A stretch of DNA of 64,000 nucleotides from positions 62,001 through 126,000 of the forward strand of contig NZ_VWRQ01000001.1 in NCBI RefSeq assembly GCF_008635795.1. The letters are read 5' to 3'. Position 1 is the first letter of the stretch, and every line of letters starts with the position of its first letter. Of this stretch, positions 43,531 through 51,398 are shown one piece after another. The notes under the pieces were generated by a model that was not told where the DNA came from, ran no database searches, and saw nothing but the letters and a program-made list of their open reading frames with translations. The translations under genes and the position numbers were made by a program. This DNA comes from Paenibacillus tepidiphilus (GTDB lineage Bacteria; Bacillota; Bacilli; Paenibacillales; Paenibacillaceae).

Positions 43531-45126
43531 ATGCGGAAAAATAACCGATGGATGATGCTGGCGCTTATTCTGACCTTAGCAATGATTTTGGGCGCCTGCG
43601 GCAGCAACAATACAGGCAATACAAGCGCCAATGCACCTGCACAAGCTACAGATCCGGCCGGGGATGCGGGAAGCGGCAATGCGGATACCGGCGATGCTAC
43701 GGCTGCTCCCGGCGGAGTCGATACATCGAAAGAAGTGAAGCTGAAAATGATTTTTGTCGGGCCTAAGCCGGTTGACTATGACCTGGTGTTCGCCGAAATC
43801 AACAAGAAGCTGAAGGAGAAGATCAACGCGACCCTGGAAGGCGAGTTCCTGGACTGGTCGGACTGGGCGCAGAAATATCCGCTGAAGCTGGCGGCGGACG
43901 AAGATTTTGACCTGATCTACTCGGCTAACTGGGCCGGTTACAACGATCAGGCGCTCAAGGGCGGATTCCTGGAGCTGACCGACGAGCTGCTGTCCGCCTA
44001 TGCGCCGGAGACCATGAAGGCGATGTCCGATGTGAGCTGGGATCAGGCGAAGGTGAACGGCAAGCTGTACATGGTACCGCAGAACCGCGGCGAATCCGTC
44101 GAGAAGCTGATCCTGTACCGCGAGGACCTGCGCAAGAAGTACAATCTGCCGGAAATCAACAGTCCGGAAGCATATGCCAACTACCTGAAGACCATTGCCG
44201 AGAATGAGAAGGGCATTGCCCCGTTCACACCGGAGACAGGCGACTGGAAATATCACAACCTGGACCGTGTCCTGCTGAAGCAGCAGAACGAATGGAACAT
44301 GTTCGATCTGGACCTGCCGTTCGCTTTTAAATTGACCGACGAGAAGGGTCAGGTATTCAATGTCTATGAAACGCAGGAATTCAAGGATCTGTTAGTGTAC
44401 TATAAGGATCTGGCCGACAACAATGCCTGGTCGAAGAACGTGCTGAACAGCAAGAATGACCATCAGGCGGACTTCAAGGCAGGCAAGACGGCATCCATTA
44501 CGCACAACAACGGCACGCTCGGTGCACTGATGGCGCTGATGCGCCAGGAGAACTCTCCTTATGAGGTCGCACTGGCCGATATTAATCAGGGCAAAAAGAA
44601 ATCGGTAGCCATCTCCACCCAGAACGGCACATCCATTCATGCTACCTCCAAGAATATCGAACGCTCCCTGATGCTGATCGACCTGATGCAGAACGACAAG
44701 GAGCTGCATGACCTCATGATGTACGGCGTGAGCGGCGTACACTATGAGCCGGTCGGCGACGACAAATACAAGGCGCTCGACAAGAACCCGAACTATACTG
44801 GCTTCTCGAACTGGAACTTCAACTCGCCGCTCAATCGCGACAACGAAGCCTTCCCGCAGGAAGCCTCCGATCTGGCGAAGGGCTGGGAAGCGAATGTGTA
44901 CCACTACAAGCTGGAGACCTTTGTCTTCGACAACAGCAAGGTGAAGACCGAGATTGCCAATGTCGGCAACGTGATGCTCCGCTATGCGATTCCGCTGGAG
45001 TACGGCGTCATCGACGACATCGACAAAGGCCTCGCCGACCTGAACAAGCAGTTGGGCGCTGCCGGCTTGGATAAGATCCAGGCCGAGCTCCAGTCGCAGA
45101 TCGACGCGTTCCTGGCGAACCAGTAA
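43531..45126 (+). CDS. Sugar-binding lipoprotein, LipO/YtcQ type
   Basis: A 531-residue extracellular binding protein with lipobox ILGAC (Cys23) and a Gly/Asn/Asp-rich linker. Family features of the long LipO/YtcQ binding proteins with a DUF3502-like C-terminal part are visible: YSANWAGYNDQALKGGFLEL is close to the usual pattern and the C-terminal third contains GWEANVYHYKLETFVFDN. Ribosome binding site AAGGGGGAAGG. These long binding proteins usually serve oligosaccharides from plant polymers; the exact ligand is not visible. Last gene of the YesM/YesN-linked operon. Confidence 0.94.
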   Translation: MRKNNRWMMLALILTLAMILGACGSNNTGNTSANAPAQATDPAGDAGSGNADTGDATAAPGGVDTSKEVKLKMIFVGPKPVDYDLVFAEINKKLKEKINATLEGEFLDWSDWAQKYPLKLAADEDFDLIYSANWAGYNDQALKGGFLELTDELLSAYAPETMKAMSDVSWDQAKVNGKLYMVPQNRGESVEKLILYREDLRKKYNLPEINSPEAYANYLKTIAENEKGIAPFTPETGDWKYHNLDRVLLKQQNEWNMFDLDLPFAFKLTDEKGQVFNVYETQEFKDLLVYYKDLADNNAWSKNVLNSKNDHQADFKAGKTASITHNNGTLGALMALMRQENSPYEVALADINQGKKKSVAISTQNGTSIHATSKNIERSLMLIDLMQNDKELHDLMMYGVSGVHYEPVGDDKYKALDKNPNYTGFSNWNFNSPLNRDNEAFPQEASDLAKGWEANVYHYKLETFVFDNSKVKTEIANVGNVMLRYAIPLEYGVIDDIDKGLADLNKQLGAAGLDKIQAELQSQIDAFLANQ

Positions 45127-45131
45127 CAGTA

Positions 45132-45162
45132 CAGCCCCGGTCCGATGGCGGACCGGGGCTTT
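45132..45162 (+). terminator. Terminator after sugar ABC operon
   Basis: AGCCCCGGTCCG and CGGACCGGGGCT pair perfectly around ATGG and are followed by TTTG; the T tract is short. Confidence 0.85.
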
Positions 45163-45165
45163 GCT

Positions 45166-45348
45166 GTGGTCGGTTTTTCGCCTACAATGCGTCTGTTTGG
45201 CTTCGCGGCAGCGGAATGTGGTCGGTTTTTCGCCTACAATGCGCCTGTTTGGCTTCATGGCAGCGGAATGTGGTCGGTTTTTCGCCTACAATGCACCTGT
45301 TTGGCTTCGCGGCAGCGGAATGTGGTCGGTTTTTCGCCTACAATAGGT
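45166..45348. repeat. Four-copy 52-bp repeat array (array 2)
   Basis: GGTCGGTTTTTCGCCTACAA starts at 45168, 45220, 45272 and 45324, an exact 52-base period. This is the best preserved of the three arrays: both the palindromic core and the spacer (TGTTTGGCTTC, GGCAGCGGAATGT) are almost identical between copies. It begins six bases after the operon terminator. A short stretch at about 45410-45432 (GCTGGAAATAGAGCAA) faintly resembles the transposase remnant that follows the other two arrays. Confidence 0.97.
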
Positions 45349-45587
45349 TCGCACCCTATAAAATATCGTATAAATAAAGAATTACCTTGCTTCCTGCTGC
45401 ACGGCTGCCCTAGGCTGGAAATAGAGCAACGTGATAGTTGACCGACCGGCGGAATACCGCTTTCTTGCGTTTACTCAAGAAGCTGGGTTTTGCATTTGAA
45501 TGTAGGCTGGAGGGATTAGAAGGTGACTTCGCTGAGTGTAACGGTGAGTTGCTGCATGTGCTGCCCGGGGATTAGCTGATGAAGTGA
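45349..45587. other. Intergenic stretch without recognised gene
   Basis: About 240 bases between array 2 and the small minus-strand gene at 45588. Apart from the faint transposase-like word near 45410 nothing is recognised. Confidence 0.5.
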
Positions 45588-45737
45588 CTACTCTTTTATT
45601 TCAAGCTTTCCCTTTTTGCTGTTGCCAATCTTGGAGAATCCCTTTTTTTTGGGAGCAATTTGGATTCCCGCTTTACCCAACTGTTGCGCTATACGCATTA
45701 TAGAATTTGAATTTAACTTCTTTAATTTTTTTGACAT
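45588..45737 (-). CDS. Small basic protein, 49 residues
   Basis: A short open frame reading MSKKLKKLNSNSIMRIAQQL and ending KKGKLEIKE, with about 14 lysines or arginines and no family I recognise. GGGAGG lies six bases before its ATG, and the ATG follows the TGA of the upstream small gene directly (TGAATG), so the two are probably translated from one message. Codon pattern stays open across two A-rich tracts (seven and eight A), which supports coding. It could bind nucleic acid or membrane surface (inference from charge only). Confidence 0.55.
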   Translation of the reverse strand: MSKKLKKLNSNSIMRIAQQLGKAGIQIAPKKKGFSKIGNSKKGKLEIKE

Positions 45738-45836
45738 TCAGGGCCTCCCGAGGGGGATTCTTTTCCACAAATCCAAGGACAGCAACATAACAAAGCCTAT
45801 GATATAAAAGACTACACTGGTCTTATTTTTATTCAT
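45738..45836 (-). CDS. Small membrane protein, 32 residues
   Basis: A short frame MNKNKTSVVFYIIGFVMLLS then LDLWKRIPLGRP: a basic start, one membrane helix and a basic tail. GAGGTG lies six bases before the ATG. It is followed without a gap by a 49-residue basic protein with its own strong ribosome binding site. The pair lies on the minus strand in an AT-rich patch behind the anti-sigma gene terminator. Single-pass peptides of this shape occur among regulators and toxins, but no function is claimed. Confidence 0.55.
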   Translation of the reverse strand: MNKNKTSVVFYIIGFVMLLSLDLWKRIPLGRP

Positions 45837-45949
45837 CCTTCACACCTCTTTGAATGCAGCCAATGAGTATTGTCTATGCCGCTTAGCCCATTAAGAGTGA
45901 AAGAGAAACAGGTTCCAATATTTTACTATCATTTTCTTTTATTTGTAAA

Positions 45950-45975
45950 TAAAAAAGCTCCGCTAATGCGGAGCT
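45950..45975 (-). terminator. Terminator of the sigma/anti-sigma operon
   Basis: AGCTCCGC and GCGGAGCT pair around a four-base loop; on the minus strand six T follow. It begins eight bases after the stop of the gene at 45983. Confidence 0.95.
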
Positions 45976-45982
45976 GTAAACA

Positions 45983-47023
45983 TTATTGTGCGGAAATAAT
46001 TTCTGCAGCAATGCTGGTCAAGTCTTCGCGGGTCAGCGGGCTGCCTGGATTGTCGTAAATCTGGTAGAACAGATGGGTGCTGTCATCCATCCAGCCGACC
46101 TGGTTGCTTTTGCCGGAAGGACTGGTTTCACCGGATTTGATATAGTAGGCTTCGGTGCTGCTAAGATTCAGCTTCTCCGCTGTATCCTGCTCATTCTGCA
46201 TAATGCTGGTCAGTGTGGTATCCGGGCTGTATTCACGCACAGTAATGGTAAAGCTGTCGTCCCCGTTCGCATATTGCGCCAAGGTGAAATCGGAATGACT
46301 CCAGTCCACCTTCTTAGTGAACAGCAGCTGGCCGCTTGGAGCCGCCTCGGCTTGCTGAATAAGCTCATCTGCCAAAGCGCTGTACTCTGCATTCTTAAGA
46401 TAGTCCGGGTAGGACTTGTCAGGGTACACATATCCGTAATCAAACTGGTACCCGTCCGGCAGAATCGAAGGTACCGTCAATGCCGGAGCGTCGGTGCGCC
46501 GGATTTCCGCCTGCAGGCTGCTAAGGTCGCGGAATTTGGCTTCATGATAGGCGAACTTGACCGGGTTCTCCTGGTCATACTGATTAATGATGTCATCCTT
46601 GACATAATAGGCGGCATATTCGCCCGGCTGCAGCGAAGCTTTCACTTCCTGATTGTATTGATTCCACAATTGCGTGTAAGTCTGGAAGGATTCCGAGGCT
46701 ACGGGAGCCTGTGCCGTGTTCATTACGACCGCACCCTTGCTGTCCCGGAACTCCAAATACTGCGAAGCGGCATAGCCCGTTACGGAGAGGCCCAGGACAC
46801 AGGCCAGGGCCATGGCGGGAACAGCAAAGCCTTTGCGCATCCGCATGCGCGTACCCTTGCCCGTGGTTGCCGTTCTTCTGTTTCCGGCACGCCCGCTCTT
46901 ACGGTTAACTTGCTCCATCACCTTGCCGGTAATATCAAAGGACTGCAGCTTGGCCGCTTCTTCCGGCAGCAGGTCCATCGCTCTCAGGCCTTGCTCTTGA
47001 TCCATCCGTTGTACGTTACGCAT
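45983..47023 (-). CDS. Probable anti-sigma factor, membrane protein
   Basis: A 346-residue protein. About 65 cytoplasmic residues rich in Lys/Arg precede one membrane helix (GFAVPAMALACVLGLSVTGYA split by the usual flanks) and a large extracytoplasmic part with a DUF4367-like C-terminal region (ILPDGYQFDYGYVYP, TITVREYSPDTT, VGWMDDSTHLFYQI). It overlaps the ECF sigma gene by 40 bases and has AAGGAGG before its ATG. The arrangement indicates a regulator that holds the sigma factor at the membrane until an envelope signal arrives. No zinc-binding HxxxCxxC motif is visible in the cytoplasmic part. Confidence 0.85.
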   Translation of the reverse strand: MRNVQRMDQEQGLRAMDLLPEEAAKLQSFDITGKVMEQVNRKSGRAGNRRTATTGKGTRMRMRKGFAVPAMALACVLGLSVTGYAASQYLEFRDSKGAVVMNTAQAPVASESFQTYTQLWNQYNQEVKASLQPGEYAAYYVKDDIINQYDQENPVKFAYHEAKFRDLSSLQAEIRRTDAPALTVPSILPDGYQFDYGYVYPDKSYPDYLKNAEYSALADELIQQAEAAPSGQLLFTKKVDWSHSDFTLAQYANGDDSFTITVREYSPDTTLTSIMQNEQDTAEKLNLSSTEAYYIKSGETSPSGKSNQVGWMDDSTHLFYQIYDNPGSPLTREDLTSIAAEIISAQ

Positions 47024-47571
47024 GATTCTTCCTCCTTGGGGGATTGCATAGTGTGCTTAAGCTTGCTTAAAGTACGGCTGTATTTCTTCTTCACGGCCTC
47101 GGGGCTCTTGCCTGTAATCTCGGCAATCTCGCCGAACGGCTTCTCTTCAAAGGTGCGCAGCACAAGCAGATTCCGCTCTTCCGCCGACAGTCCGAGCAGC
47201 GCCTGGCTCAGCGGTTCGCTGAACAGGCTGCGTTCCGCCACCTGTGCGGCGCTGTCGGCACTGAGGGACTGCCCGGACAGCTTGCGGTGCAGCGAGCGCT
47301 GCAGTTTGTTCCGGCGGATGGCATTGATGCAGTGGTGATATGCCATCTTGTACAGCCATGAGGAGAAGCTTACGGTGGGCTTATACAGCTGGATTTTCTC
47401 AAAAGCCTTCACCAGAATGTCCTGTACGGCATCCTCCGCTTCCTGTTCGTTCCCCAGCATCCGCCAACAGTACACCAGAATCTGATGCTGGTATTGCTGA
47501 ACGATATGGGTGTAGTCCTGGACTTCTCCGGCCTGAACGCGGCGGATCCAGTATTCTGTGTCTTCACTCAA
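46984..47571 (-). CDS. ECF-type RNA polymerase sigma factor
   Basis: A 195-residue sigma-70 family ECF factor. Region 2 reads YCWRMLGNEQEAEDAVQDIL and FSSWLYKMAYHHCINAIRR, which bind the -10 element and core polymerase; region 4 reads LVLRTFEEKPFGEIAEITGK then SPEAVKKKYSRTL. It is followed by its presumed anti-sigma gene with a 40-base overlap. The operon probably directs its own transcription, as usual for ECF factors, but I could not define the promoter. Confidence 0.95.
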   Translation of the reverse strand: MSEDTEYWIRRVQAGEVQDYTHIVQQYQHQILVYCWRMLGNEQEAEDAVQDILVKAFEKIQLYKPTVSFSSWLYKMAYHHCINAIRRNKLQRSLHRKLSGQSLSADSAAQVAERSLFSEPLSQALLGLSAEERNLLVLRTFEEKPFGEIAEITGKSPEAVKKKYSRTLSKLKHTMQSPKEEESCVTYNGWIKSKA

Positions 47572-47813
47572 GGTTGCAGGTTCCTCCTTTGCTCAGTATC
47601 GATTTACGTCTATATAACAATCCGGCGGATGGAAAAGGGACAGCTTCGGCCGTTTTTTTTTGCAAAGTAGAGGAGGGTGTAAGAGGAAACAGATAAATAT
47701 CAAGTGTAGTGGAGTATGAACTGTAAGTCTAATACAAGATTAGCCCCAGTATATGTATTTTAAGTAGGGGGATTTGAGGGTGAGATGAATCCGTTATATT
47801 GAGGAGTGATAAA

Positions 47814-48452
47814 TTGAGGCAACCCAAATTAATGTTATTCGTGCTGGCAATAACGTGCTTAGTGTCAGCATGCAGCAGTAGCGGTACAGATAAGAGCATG
47901 AGACCCGAAACTCCTGTGGAGGCCCCCGACAAAGATCAAGTGAAAGAATCTCTCAACAATGATGTACACTCGTATTCTAGTGAGGGATATATTGAAAAGT
48001 TCTCTTACATAAAACAGTTGTCTTTAGAGAAGCAGGAGGCTTTTAACCGATTTAAATCCGAGAGGAACTTGCAGGAGCTTTATGATTTCACGCCTGAAGA
48101 CATGGTACTGATCTATCTGTACTGTATATCCGTAGGCGACCCGGAGTTGATATATGAGATTACTTTTAATGGCGGGCAGCTGCCGGACCGGGATAAATTC
48201 CGAAACGATTATTTCGAATATGCATTGAAATATGATTCTGAAACAGCAATACATTACCGATATTATGATTCTATAAAAGTGGATGAGAGTACGGCCGAGG
48301 AGAATAAGATAACTGTACTGATTACGGTTAGTATTGAAACAATGACACATTCCTTGGCTTTAGGATTACAAAAAGAAGATCAAGTATGGAAATTGGATAT
48401 TTACCAATCGATTAAAAATTATATGGATAAAGCAAGCAACAACAAAGCCTGA
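47814..48452 (+). CDS. Hypothetical lipoprotein
   Basis: A 212-residue lipoprotein of unknown function with lipobox LVSAC (Cys20). The mature part is mixed alpha/beta and Glu/Asp/Tyr-rich (FTPEDMVLIYLYCISVGDPE). The start is probably TTG 47814, eight bases after GAGGAG; another TTG at 47799 lacks a site. Base composition is more AT-rich than the sugar operons on the left, and it opens a patch that also holds a toxin-antitoxin pair, suggesting acquired DNA (inference). Confidence 0.8.
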   Translation: MRQPKLMLFVLAITCLVSACSSSGTDKSMRPETPVEAPDKDQVKESLNNDVHSYSSEGYIEKFSYIKQLSLEKQEAFNRFKSERNLQELYDFTPEDMVLIYLYCISVGDPELIYEITFNGGQLPDRDKFRNDYFEYALKYDSETAIHYRYYDSIKVDESTAEENKITVLITVSIETMTHSLALGLQKEDQVWKLDIYQSIKNYMDKASNNKA

Positions 48453-48678
48453 TAGGCTATTTTTCAGCGGATTCTGCAAATATGGAGGGGTGTAACACGT
48501 ACTTATAATGCTGGCGATTAAGCCGGTAGAGACGGTGTTTTCGCAAGGAGGATAATAGTTTATACCTGAAATAGTACGTAATTTAATACGTATTATTTGC
48601 TGTAACACATAGGGTGAATGTATGGTATAATTTTGTCACCAACAGGAATAATATAACATTATCAATGAGGGAATGGGG

Positions 48679-48981
48679 ATGGTAGTAGCGATGTCAAAAC
48701 CAACATTTGATGTTGACCAATTAGTGACCTCTTCCGATGCATCGAAAAAGTTTGGAGAGTTACGTAAAAAAGCCAAAAATCTTCCACTGTATATTACGGA
48801 TAATGGTACTGTTGATACAGTTCTGATTGGATACGATTTATTTGAGCAGATCTATGATCGGTTGACACAACTCGAGGAAGAGAATGAACAGCGTATCCTT
48901 ATGCAACGGATTGAGCGAATTGAACGGAATCCAGAATCCGCAAGATCTTGGAAAAGCGTACGCCGTAACCAAGAGGCCTAA
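48679..48981 (+). CDS. Antitoxin, Phd/YefM type
   Basis: About 100 residues. The N-terminal DNA-binding part (VTSSDASKKFGELRKKAKNLP then LYITDNGTVDTVLIGYD) follows the Phd/YefM pattern, and the C-terminal helix (LEEENEQRILMQRIERIE) would wrap the toxin. ATG 48679 has GAGGG seven bases upstream; ATG 48673 and 48691 are alternatives. The toxin ATG follows its stop with no gap. The complex normally represses its own promoter. Confidence 0.9.
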   Translation: MVVAMSKPTFDVDQLVTSSDASKKFGELRKKAKNLPLYITDNGTVDTVLIGYDLFEQIYDRLTQLEEENEQRILMQRIERIERNPESARSWKSVRRNQEA

Positions 48982-49314
48982 ATGCCCGAAGAACGATTTG
49001 ATGTTCGTCTCGATGTTGATGCTGAAAAGGAGTATAACCGGCTGGACGGTTCTGTTCTAGGAATGGTCAACACTGCAATAGATGAACTTATTTTTCGAGC
49101 GGATGAAGTAGGAAAAACCCTTAGTAATTATTCAGAAACTAAGTTGGCTGGGTGTAAGGAAATAAAGCTTCGCGATGCTGGAATACGTATTGTTTTTAGG
49201 GTCACCAATGAGATAGTCGATATACTGCAAATTGTTTATGTTCTGACGATTGAGCGACGTACACGTGATATGGCTTTTAAAACCGCACACGGGAGATTAA
49301 AGGTTTATCGATAA
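48982..49314 (+). CDS. Toxin, RelE/ParE superfamily
   Basis: A 110-residue toxin. The fold order is visible: RLDVDAEKEYNRLDGSV, then KLAGCKEIKLRDAGIRIVFRV and the strand IVDILQIVYVLTIERRTRD. The basic residues KL..CKE.KLR and the C-terminal RRTRDMAFKTA fit an mRNA-cutting RelE-like site. It lies directly after its antitoxin. A plus-strand hairpin with a T tract follows at 49406. Confidence 0.9.
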   Translation: MPEERFDVRLDVDAEKEYNRLDGSVLGMVNTAIDELIFRADEVGKTLSNYSETKLAGCKEIKLRDAGIRIVFRVTNEIVDILQIVYVLTIERRTRDMAFKTAHGRLKVYR

Positions 49315-49396
49315 CTAACAAAGGATCAAGTGCGGCTTCTTCATGAAAAGCAAAAAAAGTGGCCCATCAAAAAAAAGCCTGACGGGAAATTATAGT

Positions 49397-49972
49397 TTAA
49401 CGAGGCAGGGAGCATACGCTACAGTGGAGCTCCCTGTTTTGTTGTAATGACGGCAGGAAAAATCCCCCCCAAAAATGCTGTTTTATCGTATCGGCAGATT
49501 TTAAATCTGTGGAAGGTGCAACGACTTGGATCGTCTTATAGACGGTGTCCTGAAAAGGCACATCGTACAGGTGGAGAACAATTTCTGAGTATTCGCTATC
49601 GTGGAACATTACACCCAACCGGGGCTGCATTTCTGTTCGGTCCATAACATTGTACGTTATGAAAGACAAATAATAGCTGTCCTGCTCTTGCTGGGGAATG
49701 GTTTTTATACTATTGCCTACGGTGTACGTTATACCCGCGACTTCAACCACACCTTCGAAATACTTGTTTTTGGCCAGAGGTGATTTCAAGGTGCCGTTAA
49801 TTCTGAGGGTTGTGCCCGGTTCGATCAGTTCTCCTGTGTCATTCAAAATCACGGCAGACGTCTTTACGTCGATTCTCTCCGGAAAGTCATAGAAGTAACG
49901 AAGATATACAGCGGCTGCAATCATTAATACAAATAAGCCGAGTATGAGCCTGAACCACCTATGTTGTAGCAT
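49397..49972 (-). CDS. Hypothetical membrane-anchored protein
   Basis: A 191-residue protein with one N-terminal membrane helix (residues 8-26) and an extracytoplasmic part that I do not recognise (VILNDTGELIEPGTTLRING, GVVEVAGITYTVGNS). ATG 49972 follows AAGGAGG. The C-terminus may be out of frame: a run of seven G (minus strand, 49464-49470 region) precedes a Cys-rich tail unlike the rest, and one more G would give a shorter hydrophobic end (GGIFPAVITTKQGAPL). The present stop also lies beyond a hairpin used as plus-strand terminator, which supports a shifted end. Confidence 0.7.
   Translation of the reverse strand: MLQHRWFRLILGLFVLMIAAAVYLRYFYDFPERIDVKTSAVILNDTGELIEPGTTLRINGTLKSPLAKNKYFEGVVEVAGITYTVGNSIKTIPQQEQDSYYLSFITYNVMDRTEMQPRLGVMFHDSEYSEIVLHLYDVPFQDTVYKTIQVVAPSTDLKSADTIKQHFWGGFFLPSLQQNRELHCSVCSLPR
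49406..49440 (+). terminator. Terminator after toxin-antitoxin pair
   Basis: CAGGGAGC and GCTCCCTG pair around a 15-base loop and are followed by TTTTGTT. It overlaps the 3' end of the minus-strand gene at 49397. Confidence 0.7.
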
Positions 49973-49993
49973 ATATCCTCCTTGGAGGGACGA

Positions 49994-50022
49994 ATAACTG
50001 CCTTGATCTTCAAGGCAGTTAT
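49994..50022. promoter_or_regulatory. Perfect 13-bp hairpin upstream of the 49972 gene
   Basis: ATAACTGCCTTGA and TCAAGGCAGTTAT are exact complements separated by three bases. No T tract follows on either strand, so it is not an ordinary terminator. It sits 12 bases before the ribosome binding site of the minus-strand gene starting at 49972. Confidence 0.7.
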
Positions 50023-50106
50023 GGGGCCGGATATTTACTGATCCATAATCATGGGCCGAGCATATTATGACGGCAAACTGATGATTTTAGCCGTTTCACT
50101 AATGGT

Positions 50107-50601
50107 TCAGCGCGGATTCACCTTCACCTGCGAGCCCTTGCCACTGGACTGGATACCGGTCTCCTTCACGCCGGCTTCCTTGAGATCGGCAAGCAGCCGC
50201 TCCAGCACCGCTTTGGCGGCGGCGCCTTCCTTGGCGCCCGTGGCCTTCACGACCAGCTGCACCGGACTGCCGGAGCGCAGATGCTTGTCCGCCTGACGGA
50301 GCTTCGTCTCATAGTCATGCGCCTCGATATGGGCAGTGAAGCGCAGCTCCTTGACCTTTTCTTTGCCATTCTTGTCCTTGCGGGCGGCGGATGCCTTCTG
50401 CAACGTAGATTTGCCCTGGCCCTTCGGAACCAGTGAGCATGGCGGCGGGCTGCTCATCAGCGAGGTGCAGACGAGATCGGCTCCGGCTTTGCGGGCCATC
50501 TTCAGCGCTTTATCTCTGTCGACAACGCCATACTCTTCGCCGTTCAGGCCGGTGAGTACGACTTCGGGTGATTTTATATTCTCGTTAATCATAACTGGCA
50601 T
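50107..50601 (-). CDS. Divergent translation initiation factor IF-3 paralogue
   Basis: A 164-residue protein clearly built like IF-3. The N-domain reads MINENIKSPEVVLTGLNGEE and ALKMARKAGADLVCTSLMSSPPPC where IF-3 has ADLV.VAPNAKPPVC; the linker and C-domain keep KVKELRFTAHIEAHDYETKL. But the MDYGKF element reads LVPKGQGKS and the basic C-domain loop (RFKGRE-H) reads VKATGAKEGAA. The C-terminus is basic. These replacements remove several residues that contact 16S rRNA in true IF-3, so it is probably an accessory or changed-function paralogue, not the housekeeping factor, which usually starts with ATT and lies beside rpmI-rplT (not here). ATG 50601 has AGGAGG upstream. Confidence 0.88.
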   Translation of the reverse strand: MPVMINENIKSPEVVLTGLNGEEYGVVDRDKALKMARKAGADLVCTSLMSSPPPCSLVPKGQGKSTLQKASAARKDKNGKEKVKELRFTAHIEAHDYETKLRQADKHLRSGSPVQLVVKATGAKEGAAAKAVLERLLADLKEAGVKETGIQSSGKGSQVKVNPR

Positions 50602-50681
50602 TGGAATGAAAGCCTCCTGTATACATGGATAAAGTTATCATATACGGAAGTGGGCCGGGCATCAAATGGTTTGTCCGCGGC

Positions 50682-51398
50682 TTACCCCTGAATATACTTC
50701 AACACATCCCGCACCTTCAGTACCTTCGCATTTCGTGCCATTAGTGCCTTGTCGCTGATCTTCCACGTATGGTCTCCGGCCTTGCCGCTGCGAATGGCCA
50801 AGAAGTTCCAGGGACTGCCGGCGTAAATCCGATAGCCCTTGGCCTGCGCCCGGGAGCAGAACTTCACGCATTCCCCCCGGTTCAGCTCCGGAAACTTCAC
50901 TTGCTCCAGAACCTCACGTTTCACCAGCAAGGTGGCTCCCTGCACCTGGTCCACATATCGCCCGGCCCGCTTCGGATAACGGAGCAGCAGCTGCTTGCGG
51001 CCGGCCAGAACCATAAAGTGGGCGCGTTTGCCGACGATGGCCGCCCGGCTCTCCAGCATAAGGCGGCGGCTGTCGGTCAGGTAGCCGGGGGCGTAATAAT
51101 CGTCATCGTCGAACTTGGCGATCAGCCCATAGCGGGCGTAGCCCACGCCCGCATTCAGGCAGGCGCCGAGCGGAACATGCGCGGGGAGGCAGTAGACCCG
51201 TACATGGGGATAAGCCTGTGCCGCCCGCATGTAGTCATGTAGCCGGAGGCTCGGGTGATTCAGAATGATGATCAGCTCTTTGTTCCGGTAATTCTGTCTT
51301 CCGTAGTTGCGGAGCAGGGCGTCCATTTGTCCGGGACGCTTGGTACACGTAATGACCGAAATTCCGTCGTGGCTGTAATTGAGCAGGGGTTCCGTCAT
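50682..51398 (-). CDS. Glycosyltransferase family 2-like (paralogue 1)
   Basis: A 238-residue GT-A fold glycosyltransferase. It starts ISVITCTKRPGQMDALLRNY, then VPLGACLNAGVGYARYGLIAK and the metal/nucleotide-sugar motif FDDDDYYAP. No membrane segment. The gene overlaps the end of the upstream paralogue by four bases (ATGA), so the two are coupled. The C-terminal KISDKALMARNAK resembles the matching part of the neighbour. Acceptor and donor unknown; cell-surface or spore-coat sugar transfer is a reasonable guess (inference). Confidence 0.9.
   Translation of the reverse strand: MTEPLLNYSHDGISVITCTKRPGQMDALLRNYGRQNYRNKELIIILNHPSLRLHDYMRAAQAYPHVRVYCLPAHVPLGACLNAGVGYARYGLIAKFDDDDYYAPGYLTDSRRLMLESRAAIVGKRAHFMVLAGRKQLLLRYPKRAGRYVDQVQGATLLVKREVLEQVKFPELNRGECVKFCSRAQAKGYRIYAGSPWNFLAIRSGKAGDHTWKISDKALMARNAKVLKVRDVLKYIQG

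Noticed and set aside
45166..45348. CRISPR array
   Set aside because: Spacers are repeated, not unique, the period is fixed at 52 with four units, and no cas genes are present.
50107..50601. Housekeeping infC
   Set aside because: Key rRNA-contact segments are changed, and the usual infC-rpmI-rplT neighbours and ATT start are missing.
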